Positions 38,680 to 47,839 of a stretch of DNA of 59,625 nt are shown one piece after another. How positions within the stretch are numbered: position 1 is the stretch's first letter; each line of letters begins with the position of its first letter. The DNA is taken from positions 1-59,625 of the forward strand of contig NZ_QXIR01000030.1 in NCBI RefSeq assembly GCF_003581585.1, written 5' to 3'. The position numbers were made by a program, and so were the translations under genes. Source of the DNA: Bacillus salacetis. Lineage in GTDB: Bacteria > Bacillota > Bacilli > Bacillales > Bacillaceae_B. The notes under the pieces are model-generated. The model searched no databases, was not told where the DNA came from, and was given only the letters and a program-made list of their open reading frames with translations.

Positions 38680-39642
38680 ATGAGCCTGAAGCAAATTTAT
38701 AAGGTTACGGGACTGGTGGCAGGAGCTGTTATACTGATTTTGGTTCTGTTCACATCCTGGTTTACTGTCGATGAATCCGACCAGGCTGTCGTCCTGACAT
38801 TTGGGGAGGCCGGTCAGACAATTACAGAATCCGGCTTGAAGTTCAAGATGCCTTGGCCGATTCAGACAGTAGAAAAATTATCAAAGGAAACATACAGCCT
38901 CCAATTTGGCTATGAAGAAAAAGACGGTGAAATCACTGAGTTTCCTAAAGAAACGAAGATGATCACTGGTGACGAGTATATTGTACTGGCTGACTTAGTT
39001 GTTCAGTGGAAAATTACGAATCCGGAAAAATATTTATTCAATGCAGAAGATCCTAAAGAAATTCTCTACGATGCAACTTCTTCATCATTGAGAAGCATCA
39101 TAGGGAGCACTGAAATTGATGAAGCGCTGACTTCAGGGAAAGCAGAAATCGAAGCGAATGTCAGGGATCTTCTCGTAACATTGGTGGAAAAATATGATAT
39201 CGGCGTTTCAGTGACCGGAGTCAAACTTCAAGACGTTGAGCTTCCTAACGAAGATGTGCGGAAAGCCTTCACTGATGTAACGGATGCTCGTGAAACCATG
39301 AATACCAAAATCAATGAAGCTGAAAAATATCAGAATCAAAGGCTGAATGAGTCACAAGGTGAAAAGGATGCAATCCTTTCCAGAGCGACAGGGGATAAAG
39401 CTGCCCGTATCGAGCAGGCTCGGGGGGATGTAGCGGTCTTTGATAAATTATATGCTGAATATAAAGGGAATCCGGAGATTACAAAGCAGCGATTGATCTT
39501 GGAAACTCTTGAACAGGTTTTACCCGATGCAGAGGTTTATATCATGAATGATGAAGGAAACACAATGAAATATTTTCCGATTCGCCCGTTAGAAAAAGAG
39601 AAGCCTGTCCAAGGTCAAGAAGGGAATGCTGAAAATGAGTGA
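38680..39642 (+). CDS. hflK: FtsH protease modulator HflK (SPFH/band 7)
   Basis: A 320-aa protein with an N-terminal membrane anchor (about residues 9-26, VTGLVAGAVILILVLF), an SPFH domain (~27-215; VDESDQAVVLTFGEAGQ, PWPIQTVEKLSKETY) and a coiled-coil rich C-terminal part (TMNTKINEAEKYQNQRL). With HflC it forms the large membrane cage around FtsH in bacteria that have it. B. subtilis 168 has no hflKC here, so this pair is an accessory feature of this lineage. The ATG at 38680 has AAAGGGG 7 nt upstream. Overlaps hflC by 8 bp. Confidence 0.9.
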   Translation: MSLKQIYKVTGLVAGAVILILVLFTSWFTVDESDQAVVLTFGEAGQTITESGLKFKMPWPIQTVEKLSKETYSLQFGYEEKDGEITEFPKETKMITGDEYIVLADLVVQWKITNPEKYLFNAEDPKEILYDATSSSLRSIIGSTEIDEALTSGKAEIEANVRDLLVTLVEKYDIGVSVTGVKLQDVELPNEDVRKAFTDVTDARETMNTKINEAEKYQNQRLNESQGEKDAILSRATGDKAARIEQARGDVAVFDKLYAEYKGNPEITKQRLILETLEQVLPDAEVYIMNDEGNTMKYFPIRPLEKEKPVQGQEGNAENE

Positions 39643-40570
39643 TTCCAATATTACCAATTTAAATGAGAAGAAGAAGCCGGATATCGAATGGAGGAAGTAC
39701 ACGAAGGTTGGCATTTTCCTCATATCCGTGATAGCTGTATTGCTGCTGGTACTGCTGAATGTTTTCATCGTTAAGGAAGGGGAATACCGGGTTGTACGCC
39801 AGTTTGGTGAAGTAGTCCGGATTGAAGAGGAACCAGGGCTTAATTATAAGATTCCTTTCATCCAGACCGTATCCACCCTCCCAAAATATCAAATGACCTA
39901 CGATGTTTCCGAAGCAGAGATCAATACAAAAGACAAAAAAAGAATGCTGATCGATAATTATGCCGTCTGGAGAATAGAAGATCCAATCAAGATGATTTCC
40001 AATGCAAGGAATGTCATCAATGCAGAAACAAGAATGGAAGAGTTCATCTATTCGGTTGTACGTGCCGAGCTTGGTAAGCTTAACTATGCAGAAGTCATCA
40101 ATGATGAAAAATCTGCCAGGGGAAGCCTCAATGACAGGGTGACCGAGAGAGTGAATGAACTTCTGGATAAAGGGAATTATGGTATCGCAGTAACAGATAT
40201 CAGAATGAAACGGACCGACTTACCTGAAGCAAACGAGAACTCCGTCTATACCCGGATGATTTCTGAAAGGGAAAAAACCGCTCAGGAGTATCTTTCCAAA
40301 GGAGATGCCCAGAAACAGAGAATCATGGCAGATACCGACCGGGAAGTCACTGAACTGCTCGCCAAAGCAAAGGCGGATGCCAATGTCATCAGGGCAGAAG
40401 GTGAGTCAGCGGCTGCCAAGGTATATAATGAATCCTTCTCCAAGGATCCTGAGTTCTATCAGTTATTCAGGACGCTTGAATCGTATAAAAAAACCGTTGA
40501 TGGGGAAACAGTCCTGGTCCTTCCATCCGACTCTCCGTACGCCAAGCTGCTGCAAGGCTATACAGAGTAG
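39635..40570 (+). CDS. hflC: FtsH protease modulator HflC (SPFH/band 7)
   Basis: A 311-aa partner of HflK. Membrane anchor at about 25-46 (VGIFLISVIAVLLLVLLNVF), SPFH domain (VKEGEYRVVRQFGEVVRIEE, NYAVWRIEDPIKMI) and an alanine/charge-rich coiled coil (VTELLAKAKADANVIRAEGE). The ATG at 39635 lies in the end of hflK, indicating coupling; AGGG is about 11 nt upstream, and an ATG at 39626 is the alternative. No convincing terminator is seen before polA. Confidence 0.9.
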   Translation: MSDSNITNLNEKKKPDIEWRKYTKVGIFLISVIAVLLLVLLNVFIVKEGEYRVVRQFGEVVRIEEEPGLNYKIPFIQTVSTLPKYQMTYDVSEAEINTKDKKRMLIDNYAVWRIEDPIKMISNARNVINAETRMEEFIYSVVRAELGKLNYAEVINDEKSARGSLNDRVTERVNELLDKGNYGIAVTDIRMKRTDLPEANENSVYTRMISEREKTAQEYLSKGDAQKQRIMADTDREVTELLAKAKADANVIRAEGESAAAKVYNESFSKDPEFYQLFRTLESYKKTVDGETVLVLPSDSPYAKLLQGYTE

Positions 40571-40718
40571 ATTCAAACTAAATACGTAAGCTGGCAAGCC
40601 TGCCATGAACAGGGCCGTTATTTTTCCTTTCTATTCTGAACATGATAGAATGAAGGAAAGATAGCGGTTCTTTTGTCGTATTTTCAACGGACAAAAACCA
40701 TGACCAGGGAGGTTCATT

Positions 40719-43346
40719 ATGAAGAAAAAATTAGTTCTTATCGACGGTAACAGTATCGCGTACCGTGCCTTTTTTGCCCTGCCCTTATTGAACAATGATA
40801 AAGGGGTACATACAAATGCGGTCTATGGTTTTACCACCATGCTGCAGAAGATCATGACAGATGAAAAGCCGACGCATATACTTGTCGCGTTCGATGCAGG
40901 AAAGACAACCTTCAGGCATAAGACATACGGAGAATACAAAGGGGGAAGGCAGAAGACGCCGCCTGAACTCTCTGAGCAGTTTCCTTATATCAGAGAATTG
41001 CTTGACGCCTATCAGATCCCAAGGTACGAACTTGAGAATTATGAAGCAGATGATATTATCGGAACCCTTTCCCTGCAGGCTGAGAAGGACGGGTACGAGG
41101 TGAAGATCATTTCCGGAGATAAGGATTTGACACAGCTCAGCTCTGAAACAACGACGGTTGGGATCACACGAAAAGGAATCACGGATATTGAGATGTATAC
41201 ACCTGAACACATCATGGAGAAGTGGGAAATCACCCCTGACCGGATCATCGATATGAAAGGTTTGATGGGTGACAGCTCAGATAATATCCCTGGAGTGCCG
41301 GGGGTAGGAGAGAAAACGGCCATCAAGCTGCTGAAACAGTTTGGAACCATTGAAAAGCTCCTGGACTCCATTGACGAAGTAAGCGGAAAGAAACTGAAGG
41401 AAAAGCTTGAGGAAAACAAAGATCAGGCAGTCATGAGTAAAGAACTTGCCACGATTCTGCGTGAGGCTCCTGTAAAGGTGACTGTAGAAGAACTCAACTA
41501 TGAAGGAAGCGACGATAAGAAGCTCAAAGAGTTTTTCAAAGAGCTTGGCTTCAACTCCCTTTTGGAGAAGATGGGAGAAACAGTGGAAGAAGAGCAGGAT
41601 CTGCAGGATGTTTCTTTTGAAATATTGACTGAAATCAATGATGGGCATCTTAAAGAGGACTCCTCTCTGTATATTGAAGTGATGGAAGATAATTATTTCA
41701 ACGGTGAGATTGTTGGAATCAGCATGAGAAATCAGTCCGGTAATTACTTCTTTACGCTGGAAACGGCCCTTTCTTCCAAAGCTTTCAAAGAGTGGGCGGC
41801 GGATGAATCCATCAAGAAATCCGTATACGATGCCAAAATGTCCATCGTCTCTTTGCGACGCCAGGATATTAAACTGAACGGCGTCGATTTCGACTTGCTG
41901 ATTGCTTCCTACATACTCAATCCGGCTGAATCCGCTGACGACTTTGCCTCTGTTGCAAAAAGACACGGTGCTTCTGCCATTGAATCAGATGAGGCGGTAT
42001 ATGGAAAAGGTGCCAAACGGAAGGTGCCGGCTGAAGAGAAACTGGCAGAGCATCTCGCTAGAAAAGCGAATGTAGTTTATGAACTGAAGAGCATATGTGA
42101 AGAATCACTAAAGGAAAATGATCAGTATCAGCTGTTTACTGATCTGGAGCTGCCGCTGGCCATCATTCTCGCTGATATGGAGTATACGGGTGTCGCAGTG
42201 GACGTGGATCGTTTGAAAGAAATGAAGGAAGAGCTCGCAAACCGACTTGATGAGATGGAAAAGAAAATCCATGAACTGGCCGGTGAGGTTTTCAACATTA
42301 ATTCGCCGAAACAATTGGGTGTGGTTCTTTTTGAAAAGCTGGAACTGCCAGTCATCAAAAAGACGAAAACGGGATATTCCACCTCTGCAGATGTTCTTGA
42401 AAAGCTGCAGTCCAAGCATGAAATCGTGGAGCACATCCTGAATTACAGACAGCTCGGTAAATTGCAGTCCACCTATATTGAAGGCCTGTTAAAAGTGGTC
42501 CATGATGACGGCCATAAAGTCCATACACGATTTAATCAGGCATTGACCCAAACAGGCAGGCTCAGCTCAACCGATCCGAATCTGCAGAATATTCCTATCC
42601 GTCTGGAAGAAGGCCGGAAAATCAGACAGGCCTTTGTGCCGTCTGAAAAAAATTGGCTGATGTTCGCTGCCGACTATTCGCAGATTGAACTGCGTGTCCT
42701 GGCTCACATTGCAGGTGATGAAAAGCTGATCCATGCTTTCAATGAAGGTATGGACATCCATACGAAAACAGCAATGGATGTTTTCCATGTCGATGCAGAC
42801 AGTGTCACTTCCAATATGAGAAGGCATGCCAAGGCTGTCAATTTCGGTATTGTCTATGGAATCAGCGACTTTGGCCTTTCCCAAAGTTTGGGCATTACCA
42901 GGAAAGAAGCCGGGGAATTCATTCAAAGGTATCTGGACAGTTATCCAGGAGTCAAAGAATATATGGATGACATCATCAGCGAAGCGAAACAGAAAGGGTT
43001 CGTCAAAACCCTGCTGCAAAGACGCAGATATATACCGGAAATCACGAGCCGGAATTTTAATCTCCGCAGCTTTGCTGAGAGGACAGCGATGAATACCCCG
43101 ATCCAGGGAAGTGCCGCTGACATCATCAAGAAAGCCATGATCGATATGGCTGAAAGGCTTGAAAAGGAAAATCTTCAATCCCGCCTGCTTCTGCAAGTGC
43201 ACGATGAATTAATTTTTGAAGCGCCGGAGGAAGAAATTGAGCGATTAAAAGAAATTGTACCTGATGTAATGGAAAATGCAGTAGAACTGAATGTTCCATT
43301 GAAAGTGGATTATTCATACGGACCTACTTGGTATGATGCAAAATAA
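40719..43346 (+). CDS. polA: DNA polymerase I
   Basis: An 875-aa repair polymerase that removes RNA primers and fills gaps. N-terminal 5'-3' exonuclease domain (~1-290; LIDGNSIAYRAFFALP, ENYEADDIIGTLS, ISGDKDLTQL, GVPGVGEKTA). The central 3'-5' exonuclease-like domain lacks the acidic motifs and is probably inactive, as in B. subtilis. Polymerase motifs: DYSQIELRVLAHIAGDE (A), RRHAKAVNFGIVYG (B) and QVHDELIFE (C). Strong RBS AGGGAGG. mutM follows 19 bp downstream, forming a repair unit polA-mutM-ytaF-coaE. A hairpin TTTTGTC / GACAAAA lies in its leader. Confidence 0.97.
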   Translation: MKKKLVLIDGNSIAYRAFFALPLLNNDKGVHTNAVYGFTTMLQKIMTDEKPTHILVAFDAGKTTFRHKTYGEYKGGRQKTPPELSEQFPYIRELLDAYQIPRYELENYEADDIIGTLSLQAEKDGYEVKIISGDKDLTQLSSETTTVGITRKGITDIEMYTPEHIMEKWEITPDRIIDMKGLMGDSSDNIPGVPGVGEKTAIKLLKQFGTIEKLLDSIDEVSGKKLKEKLEENKDQAVMSKELATILREAPVKVTVEELNYEGSDDKKLKEFFKELGFNSLLEKMGETVEEEQDLQDVSFEILTEINDGHLKEDSSLYIEVMEDNYFNGEIVGISMRNQSGNYFFTLETALSSKAFKEWAADESIKKSVYDAKMSIVSLRRQDIKLNGVDFDLLIASYILNPAESADDFASVAKRHGASAIESDEAVYGKGAKRKVPAEEKLAEHLARKANVVYELKSICEESLKENDQYQLFTDLELPLAIILADMEYTGVAVDVDRLKEMKEELANRLDEMEKKIHELAGEVFNINSPKQLGVVLFEKLELPVIKKTKTGYSTSADVLEKLQSKHEIVEHILNYRQLGKLQSTYIEGLLKVVHDDGHKVHTRFNQALTQTGRLSSTDPNLQNIPIRLEEGRKIRQAFVPSEKNWLMFAADYSQIELRVLAHIAGDEKLIHAFNEGMDIHTKTAMDVFHVDADSVTSNMRRHAKAVNFGIVYGISDFGLSQSLGITRKEAGEFIQRYLDSYPGVKEYMDDIISEAKQKGFVKTLLQRRRYIPEITSRNFNLRSFAERTAMNTPIQGSAADIIKKAMIDMAERLEKENLQSRLLLQVHDELIFEAPEEEIERLKEIVPDVMENAVELNVPLKVDYSYGPTWYDAK

Positions 43347-43365
43347 TGAAACTGGGGTGATCTGA

Positions 43366-44190
43366 GTGCCGGAGCTGCCGGAAGTGGAAACCGTCAGAAG
43401 AACCCTGGCGGAATTGGTGACTGGAAAGAGAATTAAGAGTGTATCTGTTTTTTGGCCGAAGATGGTCAAGCTTCCCGATGAAGTGGAAGAGTTTAAAGTG
43501 TCGCTGCAAGGTGAAACCATTCAGGGGGTCGACCGCAGAGGGAAATTCCTCGTCCTGCAAACGGATCACTTCTCCCTTGTTTCGCATCTCAGGATGGAAG
43601 GCCGTTATGGGGTGTTTCCAGGTGAGGAACCTGTCGATAAACATACCCATGTCATCTTCCACTTTGAAGACGGATCGGAATTAAGGTATAAGGATGTCAG
43701 GAAATTCGGTACCATGCATTTGTTTCCCAAGGGAGAAGAAGGATTGAGCCTGCCTTTATCACAGCTGGGCCCGGAACCGTTTTCCCCGGGATTCACCGTC
43801 GGCTACCTATCAGGGAAACTTGCCAAAACCGAAAGGGCTGTCAAAGCAGTGCTGCTGGATCAGACTGTCCTGGTCGGACTTGGAAATATATACGTGGATG
43901 AGGCCCTTTTTCGAAGCGGTATTCATCCTGCCAGAAAGGCCAAGTCGATAAAAAAAGCAGAATTGATAAAGCTTCATAAGGAAATCGTGGATACTTTGAG
44001 TGAAGCGGTCGAACAAGGCGGGAGTACGATCAGGTCTTATGTGAACTCCCAGGGACAAATAGGCATGTTCCAACAGCAGCTGTTTGTCTATGGCCGAAAG
44101 GGCGAAGGATGCAGAACCTGCGGCAAACCGATTGAAAAGAACGTAACGGCCGGCCGGGGAACCCACTTTTGCCCTAATTGCCAGAAGTGA
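43366..44190 (+). CDS. mutM: Formamidopyrimidine-DNA glycosylase
   Basis: Excises 8-oxoguanine and other oxidised purines, with AP-lyase activity. 274 aa. The N-terminal catalytic PELPEVETVRRTL (Pro2 nucleophile after Met removal, Glu3) is intact; the helix-two-turn-helix segment has LVGLGNIYVDEALF; the C-terminal zinc finger has CRTCGKPIEKN and CPNCQK. GTG start at 43366 with GGGGTGAT upstream. Part of the polA unit, as in B. subtilis. Confidence 0.97.
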   Translation: MPELPEVETVRRTLAELVTGKRIKSVSVFWPKMVKLPDEVEEFKVSLQGETIQGVDRRGKFLVLQTDHFSLVSHLRMEGRYGVFPGEEPVDKHTHVIFHFEDGSELRYKDVRKFGTMHLFPKGEEGLSLPLSQLGPEPFSPGFTVGYLSGKLAKTERAVKAVLLDQTVLVGLGNIYVDEALFRSGIHPARKAKSIKKAELIKLHKEIVDTLSEAVEQGGSTIRSYVNSQGQIGMFQQQLFVYGRKGEGCRTCGKPIEKNVTAGRGTHFCPNCQK

Positions 44191-44269
44191 TGTTTGCCCT
44201 TTTTCAGGCAGGTTCCCGGCAATCATATAGGTAAACCTTGAACGCTGCACTGACAATGTTCAAAAGCTC

Positions 44270-44300
44270 TTAACAATTGATAAGCTCCCCCCATATACTA
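44270..44300 (+). promoter_or_regulatory. Possible promoter of ytaF
   Basis: TTAACA, 18-nt spacer, TATACT, about 100 nt before ytaF. A hairpin CCGGA / TCCGG lies between it and the gene. Confidence 0.45.
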
Positions 44301-44394
44301 TCGTAGTTTTTAATGTAACGGGGATGGCCGGAGACAGAATCGGTTTCCGGTTCTCAACACTACTGTTAGATGTACGGGGGAGGAGCTTTTCAAC

Positions 44395-45027
44395 ATGAGT
44401 GGAGCATATTTGTTATTCATGCTTGCGTTCGCAGTCAGTCTCGACAGCTTCAGTACAGGGCTGACTTATGGACTGAGGAAGATGAGGATACCGATGAGGT
44501 CAATTGTGATCATTTCCTTTTGTTCTGCAGGCACGCTTTTGGCTGCTATGTCCATTGGAGGAGCAGCGGGAAATATCCTGCCGGAAGGAATTGCCGATAA
44601 AATCGGCGGACTGATTTTAATTGCACTTGGTGCTTTTGTCCTTTTGCAATTCTTTCGTTCCGGAAAAGACTATGCTATTGATGAAGAGAAAATCTTATTT
44701 AATTTTGAAATAGAATCGATCGGGCTCGTCATAAATATTTTAAAAAGGCCGACGGCGGCTGATTTTGACAGATCAGGAACCATTACCGGAGTGGAAGCTG
44801 TTATGCTGGGGCTCGCTTTGTCCCTCGATGCATTCGGTGCAGGACTCGGTGCGGCATTATTGGGGTATTCCCCCCTCTTGCTGGCCTTTACGGTCATGAT
44901 CATGAGCGTGGTGTTTTTGTCGGCAGGTTTACAGATCGGCAAGAGTTTCGCTCACATGGGCTGGGTACAAAAAGTTTCCTTTCTGCCGGGGGTGCTCTTG
45001 ATATTGATTGGCGTGCTTCGCTTCTGA
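44395..45027 (+). CDS. ytaF: Sporulation membrane protein YtaF
   Basis: A 210-aa membrane protein with six hydrophobic helices, a duplicated three-helix unit of the MntP/YtaF superfamily. Both halves carry the conserved LAFAVSLDSFSTGLTYG and LALSLDAFGAGLGAAL Asp motifs. The relation to manganese exporters suggests cation movement, but YtaF is known only as sporulation-associated. A long polar loop (about 90-125) joins the halves. RBS GGGGGAGGAG. Followed by coaE 22 bp later. Confidence 0.92.
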   Translation: MSGAYLLFMLAFAVSLDSFSTGLTYGLRKMRIPMRSIVIISFCSAGTLLAAMSIGGAAGNILPEGIADKIGGLILIALGAFVLLQFFRSGKDYAIDEEKILFNFEIESIGLVINILKRPTAADFDRSGTITGVEAVMLGLALSLDAFGAGLGAALLGYSPLLLAFTVMIMSVVFLSAGLQIGKSFAHMGWVQKVSFLPGVLLILIGVLRF

Positions 45028-45049
45028 TGTGAAGAAAGGGATGACTTAA

Positions 45050-45652
45050 ATGAAGGCAATTATCGGCCTTACTGGCGGGATTGCCAGTGGCAAGAGCACT
45101 GTATCGAAGCTCCTTGTTCAAAAGGGGTTTTCGGTAGTGGATGCGGATGCCGCCGCCCGGAAAGTCGTGGAACCTGGAGAACCTGCGCTTGGAAGGATCA
45201 TCGAGGCATTTGGCAAGGGAATTCTGCTGTCCGATGGATCATTAAACCGGGCGGCTCTTGGTGATATTATCTTTAATGATGAAAAGCGGAGAAAAGAATT
45301 GAACGGTATCGTTCACCCTGCAGTTAGGGCACAGATGCTGTCCGAGAAGGATATGGCATTCAATAACGGAAAGAACACAGTCATTATGGATATTCCTTTG
45401 CTATATGAAAGTGACTTATCCTGGATGGTCGATAGAACCATTGTTGTATATGTTGACAGGGAAACCCAATTAACCAGGCTGATGGAGCGAAATTCTCTGG
45501 CTAAGGCAGAAGCATTGGCCAGGATTGAATCCCAGATGCCGCTGGAGAAGAAAAAAGAGCTTGCTGAAGCTGTACTGGATAACAGGGGGACAATTGAAAG
45601 CACACTGGCGCAGCTGGACGATTTGATTGTCCACTGGAATCTTGTGCCCTAA
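45050..45652 (+). CDS. coaE: Dephospho-CoA kinase
   Basis: The last step of coenzyme A synthesis, phosphorylating the 3' hydroxyl of dephospho-CoA. 200 aa. The P-loop is GLTGGIASGKSTVSK (residues 6-20); VDADAAARKVVEPG and MDIPLLYES are the substrate-binding motifs; the lid region has MERNSLAKAEALAR. GAAAGGGATG precedes the ATG. Ends the polA-mutM-ytaF-coaE run, with a terminator. Confidence 0.96.
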   Translation: MKAIIGLTGGIASGKSTVSKLLVQKGFSVVDADAAARKVVEPGEPALGRIIEAFGKGILLSDGSLNRAALGDIIFNDEKRRKELNGIVHPAVRAQMLSEKDMAFNNGKNTVIMDIPLLYESDLSWMVDRTIVVYVDRETQLTRLMERNSLAKAEALARIESQMPLEKKKELAEAVLDNRGTIESTLAQLDDLIVHWNLVP

Positions 45653-45683
45653 AAGAAGCTGAAATGGCTTCTTTTTTTATTTC
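45652..45683 (+). terminator. coaE terminator
   Basis: Stem AGAAGC / GCTTCT followed by TTTTTTT. Confidence 0.8.
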
Positions 45684-45751
45684 AAGGACATAAGATTCTG
45701 AATAATTAATCATTTAAAATATGCGAATTTATCATTCCACTTTTTCATAAA

Positions 45752-45762
45752 TATGTTATACT
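45752..45762 (+). promoter_or_regulatory. gapB -10 region with CcpN-type operator
   Basis: TATGTTATACT fits the CcpN operator pattern TRTGHYATAYW and overlaps the -10 TATACT (45757-45762). A second, inverted and one-mismatch version (AGTATAACGTT) lies near 45786. CcpN represses gapB under glycolytic conditions in B. subtilis. Confidence 0.65.
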
Positions 45763-45818
45763 ATTGCTAATTGAATCACACAAACAGTATAACGTTTATA
45801 TAGAGGGGAGCCGAATTA

Positions 45819-46841
45819 ATGAAGGCGAAAATTGCAATCAATGGGTTTGGGCGTATTGGAAGAATGGTGTTCAGAAAAGCGATTCTTGATGAGAATATTG
45901 ATATTGTAGCGATAAATGCAAGTTATCCTGCGGAGACTCTTGCACACCTTATAAAGTATGACACAAATCATGGCACATTCACTGCTGATGTTTCGTCAGA
46001 AGAGAATGCCATCATTGTGAATGATAAACGTGTTAAATTGATCAGCAACCGTGATCCAAGGGAGCTCCCTTGGAAAGAACTTGAGATTGACATAGTGATC
46101 GAGGCCACGGGTAAGTTCAATTCCAAAGATAAAGCAAGCCTGCATCTTGAAGCCGGTGCAAAGAAGGTCATCCTGACCGCACCTGGTAAAAATGAAGATG
46201 TAACGATTGTTATGGGAGTAAATGAAAGCGCTCTAAATATTGATGAGCATGACATCATTTCCAATGCATCTTGTACAACAAACTGTCTTGCGCCAGTGGC
46301 AAAGGTACTCGATGAACAGTTTGGAATTGAAAATGGGCTGATGACCACGGTCCATGCGTATACGAATGACCAAAAGAACATTGATAATCCCCACAAAGAT
46401 TTGAGAAGAGCAAGAGCTTGCGGCCAGTCCATCATCCCTACGACAACAGGTGCTGCTAAAGCGCTGTCGCTGGTACTTCCTCAACTGAAGGGCAAGCTTC
46501 ATGGCATGGCACTGCGGGTTCCGACGCCGAATGTATCTCTTGTCGATTTGGTTGTTGATGTAAAAAGGGATGTAACAGCTGAAGAAATCAATGAAGCATT
46601 GATTACGGCTTCACAAGGGTCCCTGGATGGAATCCTGCAATTCACGACGGAACCTCTAGTATCCATTGACTTTAATACAAATCCTCATTCTGCCATCATT
46701 GACGGGCTTTCGACAATGGTCATCGGCGAACGCAAAGTCAAGGTGCTTGCTTGGTATGATAATGAGTGGGGCTATTCCTGCCGGGTTGTCGACCTTGCAA
46801 AATATGTTGCTCAGCAAATGAAAACGAGTGTAAACGTATAA
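45819..46841 (+). CDS. gapB: NADP-dependent glyceraldehyde-3-phosphate dehydrogenase (gluconeogenic)
   Basis: Runs the GAPDH step in the gluconeogenic direction. 340 aa. Rossmann KIAINGFGRIGRMVFRKA; catalytic ISNASCTTNCLAPVAKVL (Cys about 152); AYDNEWGYS-type end as WYDNEWGYSCRVVDL. It is longer than GapA and has the GapB-like NASYPAETLAHL coenzyme region, suited to NADP. GAGGGG precedes the ATG. The CcpN-like operator supports the gapB identity. Ends in a terminator directly abutting a MITE. Confidence 0.95.
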   Translation: MKAKIAINGFGRIGRMVFRKAILDENIDIVAINASYPAETLAHLIKYDTNHGTFTADVSSEENAIIVNDKRVKLISNRDPRELPWKELEIDIVIEATGKFNSKDKASLHLEAGAKKVILTAPGKNEDVTIVMGVNESALNIDEHDIISNASCTTNCLAPVAKVLDEQFGIENGLMTTVHAYTNDQKNIDNPHKDLRRARACGQSIIPTTTGAAKALSLVLPQLKGKLHGMALRVPTPNVSLVDLVVDVKRDVTAEEINEALITASQGSLDGILQFTTEPLVSIDFNTNPHSAIIDGLSTMVIGERKVKVLAWYDNEWGYSCRVVDLAKYVAQQMKTSVNV

Positions 46842-46852
46842 AACCTTATAGA

Positions 46853-46883
46853 AGAACCGGGATTTCCGCCGGTTCTTTTTTTT
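46853..46883 (+). terminator. gapB terminator
   Basis: Stem GAACCGG / CCGGTTC followed by eight T; MITE copy 4 begins at the end of the T run. Confidence 0.9.
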
Positions 46884-47070
46884 GGCTCTTTTCGTAAACA
46901 TTGTTGCTATTCAATATAATTTTCAAATAATATCCTGGTAAATCGCCGTAAAACCCCTGTGAGCAGGAAAGAAAAGAGCTGCTCGTTCTTTTTGGGAGTA
47001 AAGCTTTGAATACAGGGGAAAATCCGGTACCTGGGATATTTCCGAAAGCAACAATATATGCGAACATACC
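46884..47070 (+). mobile_element. MITE copy 4 (~187 bp, degraded right end)
   Basis: Begins GGCTCTTTTCG like the other copies; the right terminus is altered (CGAACATACC) and no target duplication is recognisable, so it is probably older. It lies in the T tract of the gapB terminator. The next ~160 bp up to the speD promoter hold nothing I can identify. Confidence 0.85.
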
Positions 47071-47232
47071 CTTCTGGGAAAGCGCATATCAAGGGTGCAG
47101 ATGGGAACATGTTGAAAAAGGATGAAGCGGGTGGATAATCAGATAGTAAGTGATAAAAATCCTTTAAGAAGGCGCCTTCCAAGTTCCTTGATTTTTAAAA
47201 ACCTCTTGGCGGGAAAATAATTGTTTTTTTTA

Positions 47233-47261
47233 TTGCAAATCTGAAATAAACAAAGTATACT
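47233..47261 (+). promoter_or_regulatory. speD promoter
   Basis: TTGCAA (47233-47238), 17-nt spacer, TATACT (47256-47261), giving a leader of about 150 nt. Confidence 0.75.
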
Positions 47262-47301
47262 ATTTTTCGTGAACTTCTTGAACGCAATTGTATAAATTGT
47301 T

Positions 47302-47411
47302 AACTACTTAAAGGGTTAGGACCTCTTCGGACTAACTTTCCCCCGTGGTAGTTATTATGTTGCCGAAGGATAGGTTCATTTTGACGAAAAAAATTATGTC
47401 AAAGGGGGAAA
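47302..47411 (+). promoter_or_regulatory. Candidate structured leader of speD with anti-Shine-Dalgarno
   Basis: Outer stem AACTAC (47302-47307) / GTAGTT (47348-47353) encloses a hairpin GTTAG (47315-47319) / CTAAC (47332-47336) whose tip pairs CC / GG. Between the inner and outer 3' arms lies TTTCCCCC (47337-47344), perfectly complementary to the speD Shine-Dalgarno GGGGGAAA (47404-47411). Pairing of the two would make a pseudoknot masking the RBS. Confidence 0.45.
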
Positions 47412-47417
47412 CAACAA

Positions 47418-47798
47418 ATGGAAACAATGGGTAGACATGTAATCTCAGAATTATGGGGTTGCGATTTTGAAAAGTTGAATAATGTTCATGAGATTGAAAA
47501 AACGTTTGTAGATGCTGCATTGAAATCAGGTGCAGAAGTTCGTGAGGTGGCTTTCCACAAATTTGCTCCACAAGGTGTGAGTGGAGTGGTGATCATTTCG
47601 GAATCTCACTTGACAATCCACAGCTTCCCGGAGCATGGTTATGCCAGCATTGATGTATATACATGCGGAGATCTTGATCCTAATATCGCTGCTGATTATA
47701 TTGCAGAAGCCCTTAATGCGCAGACACGCGAAAATATCGAACTGCCGCGCGGAATGGGTCCTGTCCAAGTGAAACAATCAAAAGTGAATGCATTATAA
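47418..47798 (+). CDS. speD: S-adenosylmethionine decarboxylase proenzyme
   Basis: Makes decarboxylated SAM, the aminopropyl donor for spermidine synthesis. 126 aa, the short class 1B type. The self-cleavage site that creates the pyruvoyl group is in [18 protein letters not shown] (Glu-Ser bond near residues 64-65). The processing His and Cys are in IHSFPEHG and [25 protein letters not shown]. Monocistronic and bracketed by MITE copies 4 and 5. The leader may regulate translation. Confidence 0.96.
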   Translation: METMGRHVISELWGCDFEKLNNVHEIEKTFVDAALKSGAEVREVAFHKFAPQGVSGVVIISESHLTIHSFPEHGYASIDVYTCGDLDPNIAADYIAEALNAQTRENIELPRGMGPVQVKQSKVNAL

Positions 47799-47804
47799 AA
47801 ATCC

Positions 47805-47836
47805 TGAGCCTTCTATCGAATAGAACGGCTCTTTTT
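47805..47836 (+). terminator. speD terminator
   Basis: Stem GAGCCTTCTAT / ATAGAACGGCTC followed by TTTTT. Confidence 0.9.
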
Positions 47837-47839
47837 CTA

